64,000 bases of DNA from Nematopogon swammerdamellus (Eukaryota; Arthropoda; Insecta; Lepidoptera; Adelidae). Position numbers and translations under genes: made by a program. The stretch lies in contig OX336337.1 in the NCBI GenBank assembly GCA_946902875.1, forward strand, positions 310,001-374,000. Reading direction: 5' to 3'. Shown here one piece after another: positions 36,165-47,205 of the stretch (position 1 is its first letter; the number at the start of each line of letters is the position of its first letter). The notes under the pieces were generated by a model. It did not search any database and had not been told where the DNA came from. It saw only the letters and a list, made by a program, of their open reading frames with translations.

Positions 36165-37402
36165 CTGCTCCTTTAGTAGAACACGAGCTGGACGGATTCG
36201 CGCGGCGGAGACTCCAGCACACGGGCGCGCTTCTTCGACGTCGCGAAGGCCTTCGACAAGGTCTGGCACAACGGACTCATATACAAGCGGCGTTGGCGGC
36301 TCAAGCCAAAGACCCAGGTTCGAATCCTGGCCGGGATGTATTTTTTCCAATGATTTTCGCTTCGCATTTTTCTAATAAAAATATATATAAAGCGAGTACG
36401 TGCCTAGTACTAACATATAAACATAGAATATCATATACAAGCTGTATGAGATCGGTGTGCCAGATAGCCTCGTACTCACAATACGAGACTTTTCGCACGG
36501 GAAGGGCCCTTAGCGCACGCGTAGAAGGAGCGCGCTCCACCCACCGACCGATAATGGCAGGGGTACCGCAGGGGTCGGTGTTATCACCGCTCCTGTTTGT
36601 TCTCTTCGCCAACGACATGCCTTCCCATCCACAGGTCCAGCTGGCGCTGTTCGCCGACGACACCGCTCTCTATTAAAGATGCAGATCGATCCAGCGCATC
36701 GTAAAGCTGCTGCAGCAGGCCGCCTCCGCTCTCGAACACTGGTTCTGAAAGTGGAGGGTCGAGGTCAACCCCGACAAGAGTCAGGCCATCATGTTCAGCC
36801 GAAATAAAAAGCCGATTTTACCTCCCAAACAGGTGCAGATCTTCGGCGGTGCCATACCCTGGGTCACCGAGGTGTAGTACCTGCGCGTCACGCTGGACAG
36901 AAGACTCACGTTTGCGACTCACATAAAAATCGTGACCGCTGGAGGCGCAAGTATTTGTGGCCGCCTATACCCCATGTTGAACAGGAAAAGTAGATTGTCA
37001 CTTAGAAATAAGCTGACAATTTACAAAAACTGCATCAGGCCCGTCATGACCTACGCCTCACCGGCGTGGGCGCATGCAGCCAAAGGACTCATCAACAAGG
37101 CGAGGGTCAGGCAACACAAATTCTTGCGCATCGCCACAGGTGCGCCCTGGTACCATAGAAACGCCAACCTGCACAGAGACCTGGGGATAAAACCGCTGGA
37201 GGAGTATCTCCAGAAGCTGTCCACGGGCTTCTTCAAGGGGGCGTACCGACACGACAACCCGCTGATCGCTAGCGCTTGCGACTACCGACTGCGGGATCCA
37301 TCGGCCAGGCGCCCCCTGTCGATACTAACACATCCTTTTAACTTCGCAGGTCCAGAGCCACCACGCTGCGTAGCCGCCGACGACCAGGACGCGATCCAGT
37401 GA
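36165..37402 (+). mobile_element. Jockey-like LINE reverse transcriptase, decayed and interrupted by a SINE
   Basis: Protein blocks in order: FFDVAKAFDKVWHNGLIYK (36221-36288), then after an insertion GVPQGSVLSPLLFVLFANDM and LALFADDTALY (the YADD-type catalytic box as FADD), VEVNPDKSQAIMFSRNKK, and the C-terminal RPVMTYASPAWAHAAKGLIN. Three in-frame stops (after DDTALY, EHWF and VTEV) and the insertion make it inactive. The 3' UTR may extend to about 37730, where a GGCGGACAAAGTG word occurs twice. Confidence 0.9.
36277..36442 (+). mobile_element. SINE insertion with 12-bp target-site duplication
   Basis: TCATATACAAGC occurs at 36277-36288 and 36431-36442. The 142 bp between carries a tRNA B box (GGTTCGAATCC) and an A/T-rich tail, and removing it restores the RT reading HNGLIYKLYEIGVPD. 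Confidence 0.85.
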
Positions 37403-38436
37403 AGTTTCTTTGCCAATTATCGAACTGGCGGACATGTTTTTCTTCCAGCAAGCGTCGAGCAAGCAGGCGGTTCGACCGACCGACGGCGGAGCGACTCATT
37501 CGCTTTTCTCCTCACCACAGGCAGCTGCAGCAGTCGCGAGACTGCAGAGCGTGCCAGCAGCAGTAGCGGCTTCGATGCCGCTCGCCCCTAGCCAGCAGTC
37601 GGTCACTTCACTACGACCGCCCTGACTTACGGCGGACAAAGTGACCGCTACTAAATCGCCAGCCGGCCGGCCACGGCGACTGCCCTATTTATATAGGGCG
37701 GACAAAGTGGCGGCAGGCCTCGTGCGGTCTACCGCGCAAAAAATACCGGTAGCGGTGTGATAGTCTTACGACTAATACCTTTTTTTCAGATGCTGACTCC
37801 AGACTCCAGAGGCTGCTCGTTGCGGGCGTCGTCGTCGTCGTCTGCGCGTTCCATCTTTCAGGAAGGCACGGAAAAAAGTCGACGATTTCGTATCTCGTGA
37901 GTGTAGAACCGTCCGAGCCTCGCGCCGCTCCAGAATGGCTGCTCGCTGTGGGCGCTCTGCTGTCTCGTTCACTCAAAGCACACGTTCTCTGTCACTCCAA
38001 CGACACGACTCCATCTGAATATGTGGGTAGCTCGACATATTCCGTTTCTCCGGTGCAAGCGTGAGGAGGGGGCGGAAGAATCGTAACAGCCCGCGCGCCG
38101 CTGTGGCGCCTCCGCCGTCATATTAATTATTAAAACTATACTTATTAAGCATTGCATTTCTCACCGCTCAGCTCAACAGCTCAAGTACCTAACCGCGCGC
38201 TAACCATGCTCTCATTACTACGGTACAATCATAATTTCTTTTCTATATGAGGTAAGATGAATTCTCGACACAGATTTCACTAGAATGGAAGAATTTGTTT
38301 TGTTGGGCATTATGTATTGATACAAAAAGATAAAATGCATCAGATTATAATATTATCCATCATGATATCTAGGTTCCCATCTTATCGTATGAAAATTTCA
38401 AATTACAATATTCTCATATTTTAAATACTTAGCCCA
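37403..38436. other. Non-coding downstream of the LINE
   Basis: GC-rich to mixed sequence without recognised exons. ORFs here are short and on both strands. Confidence 0.4.
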
Positions 38437-38795
38437 TGGTGGTTTCGGTACCGTGAGGGGTCTGTACTTAAAAATACTAGCCCCACTATATCTCTCCCCG
38501 TGCATGTTGTTAAAGGCGACTAAGGGATAAGGACAAGGTGCCGTACTAAAGGGCGACAGACTTGCCACCTCTCACCTTGGTGCGGTCTTTCCACCGAGTC
38601 ATGCAGCATTTGGGTCTTCGTGCTTTACTTGCTGCCTGATAGTTATCTTGTCCGAATATTTTGCTATACGTGGTACATCGGTGTTGTGCTGTAATTTACA
38701 AGCACACAACACACACAAGCACAAGTACTTGCAGCACAACGCCAATTACTCTGCTCACCCCGATTGTGGGGATAGAGCGTGTGGTATATGGATGG
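38437..38795 (-). repeat. Interspersed repeat family Y, inverse
   Basis: Starts at the inverted terminal module (AATACTAGCCCCACTATATC...) and runs to ACCCCGATTGTGGGGATAGA. It abuts the orphan transporter exon. Confidence 0.7.
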
Positions 38796-38807
38796 TGGTT
38801 TCCTTAC

Positions 38808-39002
38808 TTGAAAACTGAAAATTTCAGCAATGACCACAAATGGCACTCCGACGAGTCCGACGGCGTAGCTGAATATGCACACACAGACGGCGGCGATGGG
38901 GAGCCAGTCCCGCACCGGAACCGAACCCCGCTCCACCAGCAGGAACCGAGTCGCGATCGTACCCATGCCTGTTACCAGTATCGACGACCCTGCCAATAGG
39001 AC
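38808..39002 (-). pseudogene. Isolated sixth exon of a third sugar-transporter copy
   Basis: This 195-nt open segment has the same length and phase as exon 6 of copies A and B. It encodes LLAGSSILVTGMGTIATRFL and ends GVPFVVIAEIFSFQ, matching the same region of the two neighbours (TM9-10). It keeps a good acceptor (TTTGTTTCAG) and donor (GTAAGG). No other minus-strand sugar-porter exon is visible upstream to the window end or downstream to copy B, so the exon is probably stranded after the rest of the gene was lost. A real gene with very long introns is possible but unlikely. The start of an interspersed repeat abuts its donor side. Confidence 0.75.
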
Positions 39003-39714
39003 CTGAAACAAAATCGCCATGTCATTGCGAAACTTCTCGGTGTGGGGTTTTTTCACTGATCATATCTAAAGTTAGAAGCGAGTTATGTGCCCAGCAACAC
39101 GTGATTCCCGCTGATCATTGCGGCCCGCATTGGCAAGAGTTACAAAAACCGCGCATCGTCTGGCGAACCAGCACCGAACTGACAGCATCTCGTTATAATT
39201 TAGTTATATGCATATTAATAACGAATAATTAATATTTAAAAGAGAACCTTGCCTTGCCTTGATTTGACTATTACAAAATAGATTTGAAAGAATCGTCCGC
39301 ACATTCTTCTTTATAGTAATAAATAATATTAGGAAACGCTTCAGCTTGCAGAGCGCGGAATGTTATCTTAGATACTACAGATATAAACGCTAGTAATTAT
39401 ACACAAGCAGCTCTGTCTAATATTAATCCATCACTAACGAGGTGAATGCGTTTACCTCAAATTTAATACTAGCCAGTGATAACGTATTTTTACTTTAGCT
39501 AAGTGCTCAAACAAATCTGACCCAGATAAATAAATAAATATTTCTGAAGGATTATTTCTGAACGTATTTTGTTTTCATTCAAACTTTGTGAATAACACAA
39601 ATTCTTATTATTATACCTATATTTAACGTCATATTGATAGTGCAATAAGAATCTCTACCTTTTAAATTAAAAACTGAATACTAATTTAGCCCTCATGTCG
39701 TACATATGTTTACT
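39003..39714. other. AT-rich, no gene recognised
   Basis: Searched for the missing upstream exons of the third transporter copy (FGRK, RGALG, GRK motifs); none is visible. Confidence 0.5.
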
Positions 39715-39930
39715 AAAGCGACTAAGGGATATGACTCCCTTCTTATATTACCAGGTGGTAGGGTTTAACCCACCCGGGTTGATACCACCGCACTGAATGA
39801 AAGGTCGGTCGAAACGGCTATGTAAATAGTTTGTGTTTTCCGTTCAGTTCAGTGTACCCGGCACGACCGAAGGGAAGCACTGACGTGACACCAAGTTCGC
39901 CCGATGTTGGCTGACATCACGGATGTTGTA
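39715..39930 (+). repeat. Type 1 SINE body
   Basis: AGGTGGTAGGGTTTAACCCA, GAAACGGCTATGTAAATAG and CATCACGGATGTTGTA are present; the head is replaced by the family Y module end (GCGACTAAGGGATATGACTC). Confidence 0.75.
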
Positions 39931-40782
39931 AAAAAATAAAAAAATAAAAAACCGTATACTAAAAGATAAAATAAGTAACCCCGACTTTTACGACCTAAAA
40001 CAACGTATTCCCTCGCCGACCAACTTGCAGTTGTGTTCTCCTCTAAATAGAGCTGTAAATATAATAAATAAAATTAACTCTACAGAACAGGAGTTTGACC
40101 GATTTAGCAATAGTTTGAATAAATACAAGAAATAATATAGTCATATAATTAAATAAGGAATTAAGCATAAATATGTAGACACATATCTACATAACGCATT
40201 AGATTAAGCCTGTAATGTTTCTTAGATTTAAAAGCTTCGGGTTGCACTCCGGGAGTGCCGGCAGAAATGAAAACTTAAACAGAACTATTATAATTATTTT
40301 ACATCAAAAAGTTTATTTCTCAGAAAAATCAACTTTCATCCATAATTTCAACGAATCTTACGTTTTTCGATCAGGCTACGGATCTGACGCGAGTTTAACA
40401 TTTTTTACCCATCTAAAAAAGTGCCAAGCGCTGCTAAAAAAGTTTAGAATCTTACGCTTTTTCGATCAGGCTACGGATCTGACGCGAGTTCTGACGTGAG
40501 TTTAACATTTTTTACACATCCAAAAAAAGTGCCAAGCGCCGCTAAAGAAGTTTTCAGTTCAAAAATTAAATAAAGTAAAGTAAATTAAAGTATATACCTA
40601 CATAAGTAATTATTATTACCTAGAATCTAGGTCCTAGATAGAGCATCCCTGCTGTCATAGTGTTGCCAAACGTACTTTAAATAAAGTATCTTACATTATA
40701 TTAGCTCTCCGTACTTTACACTTTTGAATAGCAATAAAGTACGCAAAAATACTTTATTTCAACCTTATGTTAAAACAATGCC
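39931..40782. repeat. Interspersed repeat remnants
   Basis: 40236-40560 shares GCACTCCGGGAGTGCCGGCA and AAAAAGTGCCAAGCGC with 8020-8175, and holds an internal duplication of CGATCAGGCTACGGATCTGA. Confidence 0.55.
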
Positions 40783-40862
40783 TCAAGTCAGTCAGTCCGT
40801 CCTCGGTCAGTTCATTTCTGGACATACGCCTCTCCAATTTTCCTCCGGTCCTCCTACCAAAA
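40783..40862 (-). mobile_element. RTE-like LINE 3' end fragment
   Basis: CAGTCAGTCC then GGACATACGCCTCTCCAATT, the inverse ORF2 end as at 63060-63170. Confidence 0.65.
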
Positions 40863-40891
40863 ATACATAATACTGCTGAAATGTACACACA

Positions 40892-41045
40892 ATTTTTTAG
40901 ACACTGACACGGATGCCTACATCGCCTACCACATCCGTGATGTCAGCCCATAACACCTCGGTGAACTAGGTGCCACGCCAGTGCTTCCCTTCGAGCGTGC
41001 CGGCTACACTTAACTGGGCACAAAACATCAATAATTTTACATAGC
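40892..41045 (-). repeat. Type 1 SINE 3' part
   Basis: Inverse body CACATCCGTGATGTCAGCCC and GTGCCGGCTACACTTAACTG. Confidence 0.75.
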
Positions 41046-43236
41046 AGTTTCGATCGACTTTAAACACTAAAAACATATGTTTCAAAATTGAAACAAATAA
41101 TCCTTTTTTTATGAGACTGTAGAATAGAATAGAATAAAAATATACTTGATTGCTTTCCATTATAAAATTGTACAAAAGGCGGATTTTTATTTACCATAAA
41201 AACTAAAAATTAGGAAACACGTTTTTTCTTCTAAAAAAGTTGGCAACCCTAGCACAGACCACACGCTTAGCTAAAGAGAGATCAAGGATTAAGGTTCAAA
41301 ATGCAAACTGAAAAACATAATGATCGTGGTCGAACACCGCACTATAATGTGACAGAAATCCGCGCGAGTACGCTCACAAACAAACTTAGTGTGATAGATT
41401 TGATCAAAATATCTCGGGTTGAAATCGTTCAAAAGACAAGAAAGTATGACCAGCAGCTCTTGCTTTACCCAGCAGTCACCTCCTCACTGTCTCTGCCGAA
41501 GCGGAGACAGCGATGTGGTTTCAAAAAAAGTCCGGACATTTTAGTGACAACATGATACCTAATAAATCGCACGCGTATTGTCCCGTGCGCCCACGTATGT
41601 AGTTTAATAAAGCTTAAAGAAGAATTTAATACTTTTGTTTTATTTGAGCAATTTAATGCGAATATTAAAAATTCATTAAACAATTTTCCATCTAAGTAAG
41701 AATCCAGACATTTTAAAAAGCCGAACAAAGTCCGGACGGAAGGCCGAAAGTCTGGACATGTCCGGACAAATTCGAACGGATGTTAGGTAATCTTACAGGG
41801 GACGACACTACCGATGTACCTACACCTACACCTAAACTCATAGAGGCAGACACTCTAAGTAGCTAGTGGTAGGAGAACGTTTGTTTATTCGTAATTAGGA
41901 ATTTACATACTCGACTGTTTAATAGGTCTGTGTACATAATTTACTATAAATAAATTTATGTTATGTTTTGAGGCGGGTGCGTGTGCGGTGTGTACACACA
42001 CGAACACCTGATGTGCGATAACCCGCCCCCCGCCCCCGCCCCGCCCCCGCCCCCGCCCCGCACCGCTCTAATGCGAACTCAAACATCCCCCCGCACCCAA
42101 TTAAGCCTCGCTAAACATTTTGCAAACACAATCGTGGAAAGTTGTCAGCTCAAAAAACATATATTTTTTCACTGTTTGCGAGCGTCAACGCTCCATAAAT
42201 TTCAGTAAATCCAGCGATTATATGAAGTGTACTCACTACTATGTGAAAACGTTCTGCGGCTTTCGTTTGGAAATTCGCTTGTGCTCGCTCTGTGTGTGGC
42301 GACATTTCCGCGACGCCGCCGCGCGCCGCCCCCGCCGCCGCCCCGTTGCAATTTCCGAAATAGACTCGGATATTTACGAGCAACCAAAAAACATGTCACA
42401 ATTATTTATAACGGAAACATTTAATCGTACCGCCGATTGTAGAGCGGCGCCGGCCGTTTAGAAAGTAATAATCGCTGTCGTCAGGGTATAATGGCGGGCG
42501 CGGAAAGTTCGGCTAATTGCCCTCATCTGGTCGTTATGAACTGGAGCGGACGAGAGTGCCATGTTATTCATAAGGAGATATAGGCGTTCATTATCGCCTC
42601 GTCGCGCGTCGGTCGCGCGGATTACATCCGAATAAATACATCGGAGAGGGGGCGGGGCGGGGCGGGAGCAGCGGGGGCGGAGGCTGGCGGTCTGCCAACA
42701 GCTCTCCTGTTGTACACCTCGTGCGGTAGAGCCGGGCGCGCCGCGCCGCCCTGGCGCGGTGTACAGTTCACGCGGCGCGGGCGGGCGGCCGCGGCGTCCC
42801 ACCGCATACCGCGCGAGCTATTCTGCGGTAGAGGAGCGAGGTAGATCTACGAGTTGGAATAAATATTAAGAATTCACTTCGCTGAGAGAGAAAGTTACGG
42901 CTTGCAGGCGGCTGTTGATACAGTCATCATTTCTGAGAAACATTTTAGAGCAGGACATTGAGATTTATATACTCAATCTACATCAAATGTTTATTGGCGA
43001 TCTCGACTTAAATGAAGATCTACTAAACAAACTTGACAGACTTTAAACATGACGTGCGTTCGAATCTTTGGTCTGCGCAAGTACGACCGTATTTCCGAAT
43101 ATCGCACACGTTTACAATCGCTCGATATTCGAAATCGCAGGAATAGCCACGTACTCTCTTATTTCCGTACACCGAGCGACCCTGCTGCTCCGATATACCC
43201 AAGTGAGCGGTTTAATTTTCTCTGTTCCCATGGATC
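41046..43236. other. Non-coding; repeat traces and GC island
   Basis: 41525-41770 repeats TCCGGACA-type words. 42020-42065 is a CCCCGCC-type run and 42630-42800 is CpG-rich. No exon was recognised. Confidence 0.45.
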
Positions 43237-43845
43237 GTCAGCCTCGATAGCTCAGTGGTGCAGACAGTCGACTGTCACTATTAATGCTTAAGGCGGTGAC
43301 AAACGCCAAATACGCAAAACATGCAAAAAGTGCGACAAAGAAGGTCCAAAACTGACCAATTGACACACATTCAGAAAATTAAAAAAATACCAACCTATAT
43401 TTTGGTTCCTTACCAACAAAGTGCATTGCTGGTTTTTTTAATAATGAGTAAAAGTAAGTAATAAACATAAAATCAAAAATATATAAAAAAAGCATGAATT
43501 TTTGAAAATCTGAGTATGTGTGTATTATTACAATTTTACAATACCACCGATTCAAAGGTCACAAAGCTCTGAGAAAACTCTATTCAATTTGTTTTATTAT
43601 TTTATCCACGAAAGGAGATAAAAATAAAAAACAAAAAACGCCTACATGAAATTATTGACGTAATTCTTCAGTCGGAAGGGTAAAATTTTTGCCTTCGTCA
43701 ATTTAGCAGGCACTTCAATACTAGATACAATTTTAGTTCCGGGCTCGCTTACTCGCTCCTGCCCTGCTGCGCCCGCGTGTCGGTCGTCATTTCTGTCTTC
43801 TGTGTTTGGATCGAATGGAAAAAAGATAGGTAGGTTAGGTATATT

Positions 43846-44226
43846 TGTACCGTGTGGGATGGTAATTTAAAATAATAGCCCCACTGCATCTCTCCCCGTG
43901 CATGTCGTAAAAGGCGACTGAGGGATTTTTTTAGGTAAACTGACACAGTTTGCTATATCACCTATAACATCCGTGATGTCAGCCCATAACACCGGGTGAA
44001 CTTAGGTGCCATGTCAGTGCTTCCCTTTGGTCGTGCCGGCTACACTAAACTGGACGGAAAATACAAACTATTTCGGGATATGACTCCCTTCTTTTTTCCG
44101 TCCAGTTCAGTGAAGCCGGTACGACCGAAGAAAAGCACTGACATAGCACCTACTTCACCAGTTGTTACGAGCTGACATCTCGGATGTTGTATTGTAGGTG
44201 ATGTTGCCACCGTGTCATTTTCCGTA
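43846..44226. repeat. Head-to-head SINE fragments inside the TTAA element
   Basis: Family Y module 43846-43926 (plus), type 1 SINE body 43928-44075 (minus), then a second body 44090-44226 (plus). The two bodies can pair as a hairpin. Confidence 0.7.
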
Positions 44227-44926
44227 CCAGTATACAGTACGACCGTATCAGTAATATCTCTCTTCTGTGGTATCTATCAGTAATACGCTCCGGTACGTAA
44301 CTTGACGGGGCGTTATACGCATGGCTTTCGTTGGTATAACCACAGAATAACTAATAGGTACTGTGGTATAACGCTGTCTGCGCTTGAGATGCAAGGACTA
44401 TAGAACCGTGCCTAAATAAAAGTAGCCTAGCAACAGCGGCGCGCTGCGGAGCGGGGGCGGCGGCGGCGGCGGCACTGTGGTGGCGCGGAGCGGAGACGAC
44501 GCGGCGGCGCGGTGCGTCCCGCGCCTCCACCGCGCCGCCGCCGCCGCCTCCGCCGCCGCCGTGCCGCCTCCGCACCGCAGCACGCTGCTACTGAGTTACC
44601 GCACCGCACCGCACCCCACCGCACCGTGCCATGCTGCCGCCGCGCGCGCCGCGCGCGCCGGCCGGTACCTATGTTGCTATGATATTTGCCATACATACCT
44701 AAATGCCTATCTACCTATTACCTACCTACCTATTTTTATTTTAGTTTTCATCGATAGTCTATTTAGAGGTTTATAAAAAGTGGTAAGTACATGAACTAAA
44801 ATAATTTGGAAGAAATTACAATAAAATGTTATTTAGGTAAAATAATAAAAAATAAAAAATTAGAATCACGCATCAGTTACATAAGCCACAATCATTTTAA
44901 TAATTAAAATAATAAAAAAGCAAAAA

Positions 44927-45020
44927 AAAAAAAAACATACGAAAGTGGGATTCGAACCCCGAACCATCAACTCTTTAGGCTGATAGCGACAAACTACGCT
45001 AAATGTGACTTGAACGTGCG
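44927..45020 (-). other. tRNA-like Pol III segment, not a functional tRNA
   Basis: Minus strand: A-box-like TAGCGTAGTTTG, B box GGGTTCGAATCCC and a T run right after (the inverse of the A run at 44924-44936). The T-stem and acceptor do not pair over full length. Confidence 0.5.
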
Positions 45021-45390
45021 AAGCGAAATTAGCAGTCGCATGGTACATTATGTAGAATTCCCGAATGCTCAAGGTCGTTGGCGTTTGTCACGGCCTTAAG
45101 CAACGCTGGGCGCGGTCAGTACTTGGATGGGTGACCGCTCGACCGTTGGAGGCTGACGGTGGTTCGGATTCCACGCAAAACTGTAGGTCCCTTCCCTTCT
45201 TAACTTACTAGGTGGTAGGGTTCAACCCGCCCGGGTTGGTACCACCGCACTGAATGAAACGTCCGTCCAGTTCAGTGTAGCCGGCACGACCATAGGGAAG
45301 CACTGACATGGCACCTAGTTACCCGGTGTTATGGGCTGACGGATGTGGTAGGTGATGTAGCCAACCGTGTCAGTTTGTATTAAAAAAAAA

Positions 45391-45792
45391 TCACAGATTT
45401 CGTGCCTTACACGACTATCGAGCACATTGAAAATGAATCTACGGAATTCAAATAAATATTGTCGCTGAGCGACACGAGAAAGTCGGGATAAGGAAAAGGT
45501 TAGTTGGGTTCTGATGATGGAGCCGGAAGGAAGCCATAGGAACTCCTAAACTACACATGATAAGCCCATCGTGTTTGGGCTCGTTGGATTTGTCTTCGCA
45601 AGTACTCTAGTGATATGTTATTTCCAGGGTCCTGATGATGGAGCCGGAAGGAAGCCATGAGAACTCCTAAACTACACATGATACATTTTCTTTATCCCGA
45701 CTTTCTCGTGTCGCTCAGCGACAATATTTTTTCGAATTCCGTAGATTCATTTGCAATTTGCTCGATAGTCGTGTGAGGCACGAAATCTGTGA
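45391..45792. mobile_element. 402-bp element with about 100-bp terminal inverted repeats
   Basis: Left end TCACAGATTTCGTGCC...GTCGCTGAGCGACACGAGAA; the right end is the near-complement. Inside, GATGATGGAGCCGGAAGGAA and ACTCCTAAACTACACATGAT occur twice in direct orientation (about 45512 and 45632). A fragment of the interior is inverted at 8335-8420. Confidence 0.8.
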
Positions 45793-45829
45793 ATTTCTTT
45801 TTTTCAGAAAGGACGCCACGAGATCGGTT

Positions 45830-46450
45830 GAGCTACAGGGCAAACCCTTAACCCGATCGTCTTTGTTTTAGGCTCAAATTGTAGCTGACAAAACTGTCCA
45901 GAGGAGTGTTTCTCAAATTTTTGATATCATTCTTCATTTCCAAAATATTGAGGGTCAAAATAAAAAATGCGGACTTTTTTTCACTATTTCGGCTATAACC
46001 TTTTTCGTTTTTTACTTTCTCGAATAATTCTTTTTACACCTTACAGCTCTCATGAATACGCGTCTTTTGAGCCTTTTTTGAATATCATATCTTCACAACT
46101 GTCCGAGATATAAGGGGATCGCACTTTTTCGTGAAATCGGGGCCTATACTGAAACGAACCAAAAGACATTTTCAATGTCAAAAAAATTATGCATACTAAA
46201 AATAATGTATTTCCTAATGCAGAACCCAGGGGAATACCTATTTTACCTGGCTCAGAATTTTTTTTATTTCCTTTTGAGTAGAGTGACATCAGTGACCTGT
46301 CTTCGGTCTGTTAAAAATTACATTATCAATAATTCATGAGGTTTATCACTAACTCCATATTTTCCAATTTGTACAAAGGGAGGTTGCGGTCCATGACACT
46401 GAACGCTTTTGACAAGTAACAGAATATACCTACTACCTTGTTCTACTTGC
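45830..46450 (-). mobile_element. LINE RT fragment next to another repeat
   Basis: Minus-strand pieces FCYLSKAFSVMDRNLPLYKL, DRRQVTDV and GIPLGSALGNTLFLVC correspond to RT motifs A and the GxPQGS block, broken by frameshifts. 45860-46200 also matches 58500-58800 (AAATCGGGGC, ACATTTTCAATG). Confidence 0.65.
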
Positions 46451-46761
46451 TGTACTTGTCTATAGATGTTATTGTGTTGTGTCTATATGACATTTAATGA
46501 GAAAATAAAAATTTATTTATTTCTTTCTTTTGTACACAAATGCTATCAATGATAGCAGTGCAGTGTATTAGCGCGTGGGGAAGTGCCTGTCGCCCGGAGC
46601 TGTATACTTTACCCCGAAGCCGCGGCATCACTCCGCGCGCTCTGCCCTCGACACATTTGATCTCGCCAAATTACTTTATTTATGAACCGCCGCGCCGCTT
46701 CCTTACAACCACCCCTTCTGCAATTCTGATGAATCCTCACTATTTCGGGCGGCTCACTATT

Positions 46762-47000
46762 AGGCGGCGCGGGTGGCCGAGTGGTCCGGGCGTCAGCTTC
46801 TGTTGCGAGAAGTTCGAGGTTTGAATCCAACCGGCGCTGGCGGCGTGTACCAATGCGTTTTTACTGATTTGAACAAATTTACCCAATGCTCCATGGTTCG
46901 GATTCCATGTAAAAAATAGGTCCACCGGGTTCACTAGAGGAAATTCCCAAAGGCAATAAACCCGCCCTTGACATAGATTAAGTGGTATAAAGTGTATTAT
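46762..47000 (+). repeat. tRNA-headed SINE (type 2 head)
   Basis: GGTGGCCGAGTGGTCCGGGC is a Leu/Ser-tRNA-like A-box region, GAGGTTTGAATCCAACCGG is the B box, and a body ends AATTCCCAAAGGCAATAAAC. Confidence 0.75.
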
Positions 47001-47011
47001 TTATTACATAC

Positions 47012-47205
47012 ATACCACACGCTGTATCCTGACAACTGGGTATGCAGATTAGTCGGCGTTGTGCTGCAAGTACTCTTGTAAACTACAGCACAACAGCGAC
47101 CATCAGATTTAGGAAAGTATTCGGACCAGATAACTATCAAGCGGCAAGTAAGGCACGAAGACCCACCTGCTACTTGACTAGGTGGAAGGACCGCGCCAAG
47201 TTGGG
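47012..47205 (+). repeat. Interspersed repeat family Y, partial
   Basis: CGCTGTATCCTGACAACTGG and GCAAGTAAGGCACGAAGACC. Confidence 0.65.

Larger units (their letters stand above)
43292..45095. mobile_element. Non-autonomous piggyBac-like element (TTAA target duplication)
   Basis: Ends are GGCGGTGACAAACGCCAA and its near-perfect inverse TTGGCGTTTGTCACGGCC, each flanked by TTAA (43288-43291, 45096-45099). Length is 1,804 bp. The interior has no transposase frame; it includes inverted SINE pieces (43846-44226), a GC-rich block (44420-44670) and a tRNA-like segment (44935-45015). Confidence 0.85.
43237..45390 (+). repeat. Type 1 SINE split by a TTAA-flanked element
   Basis: The head is 43237-43291 (GTCAGCCTCGATAGCTCAGT...TTAA) and the remainder, from the 5S-like segment to the A-rich tail, is 45096-45390 (TTAAGCAACGCTGGGCGCGG...). 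Joined at TTAA the order matches the intact copy at 12203-12550. Confidence 0.9.

Noticed and set aside
41301..41555. 84-codon plus-strand frame
   Set aside because: No recognisable motif and an overlapping antisense frame; too weak to call.
44927..45020. Candidate tRNA gene on the minus strand
   Set aside because: A and B boxes and a terminator are present, but the T-stem and acceptor stem do not pair; better read as a tRNA-derived repeat.
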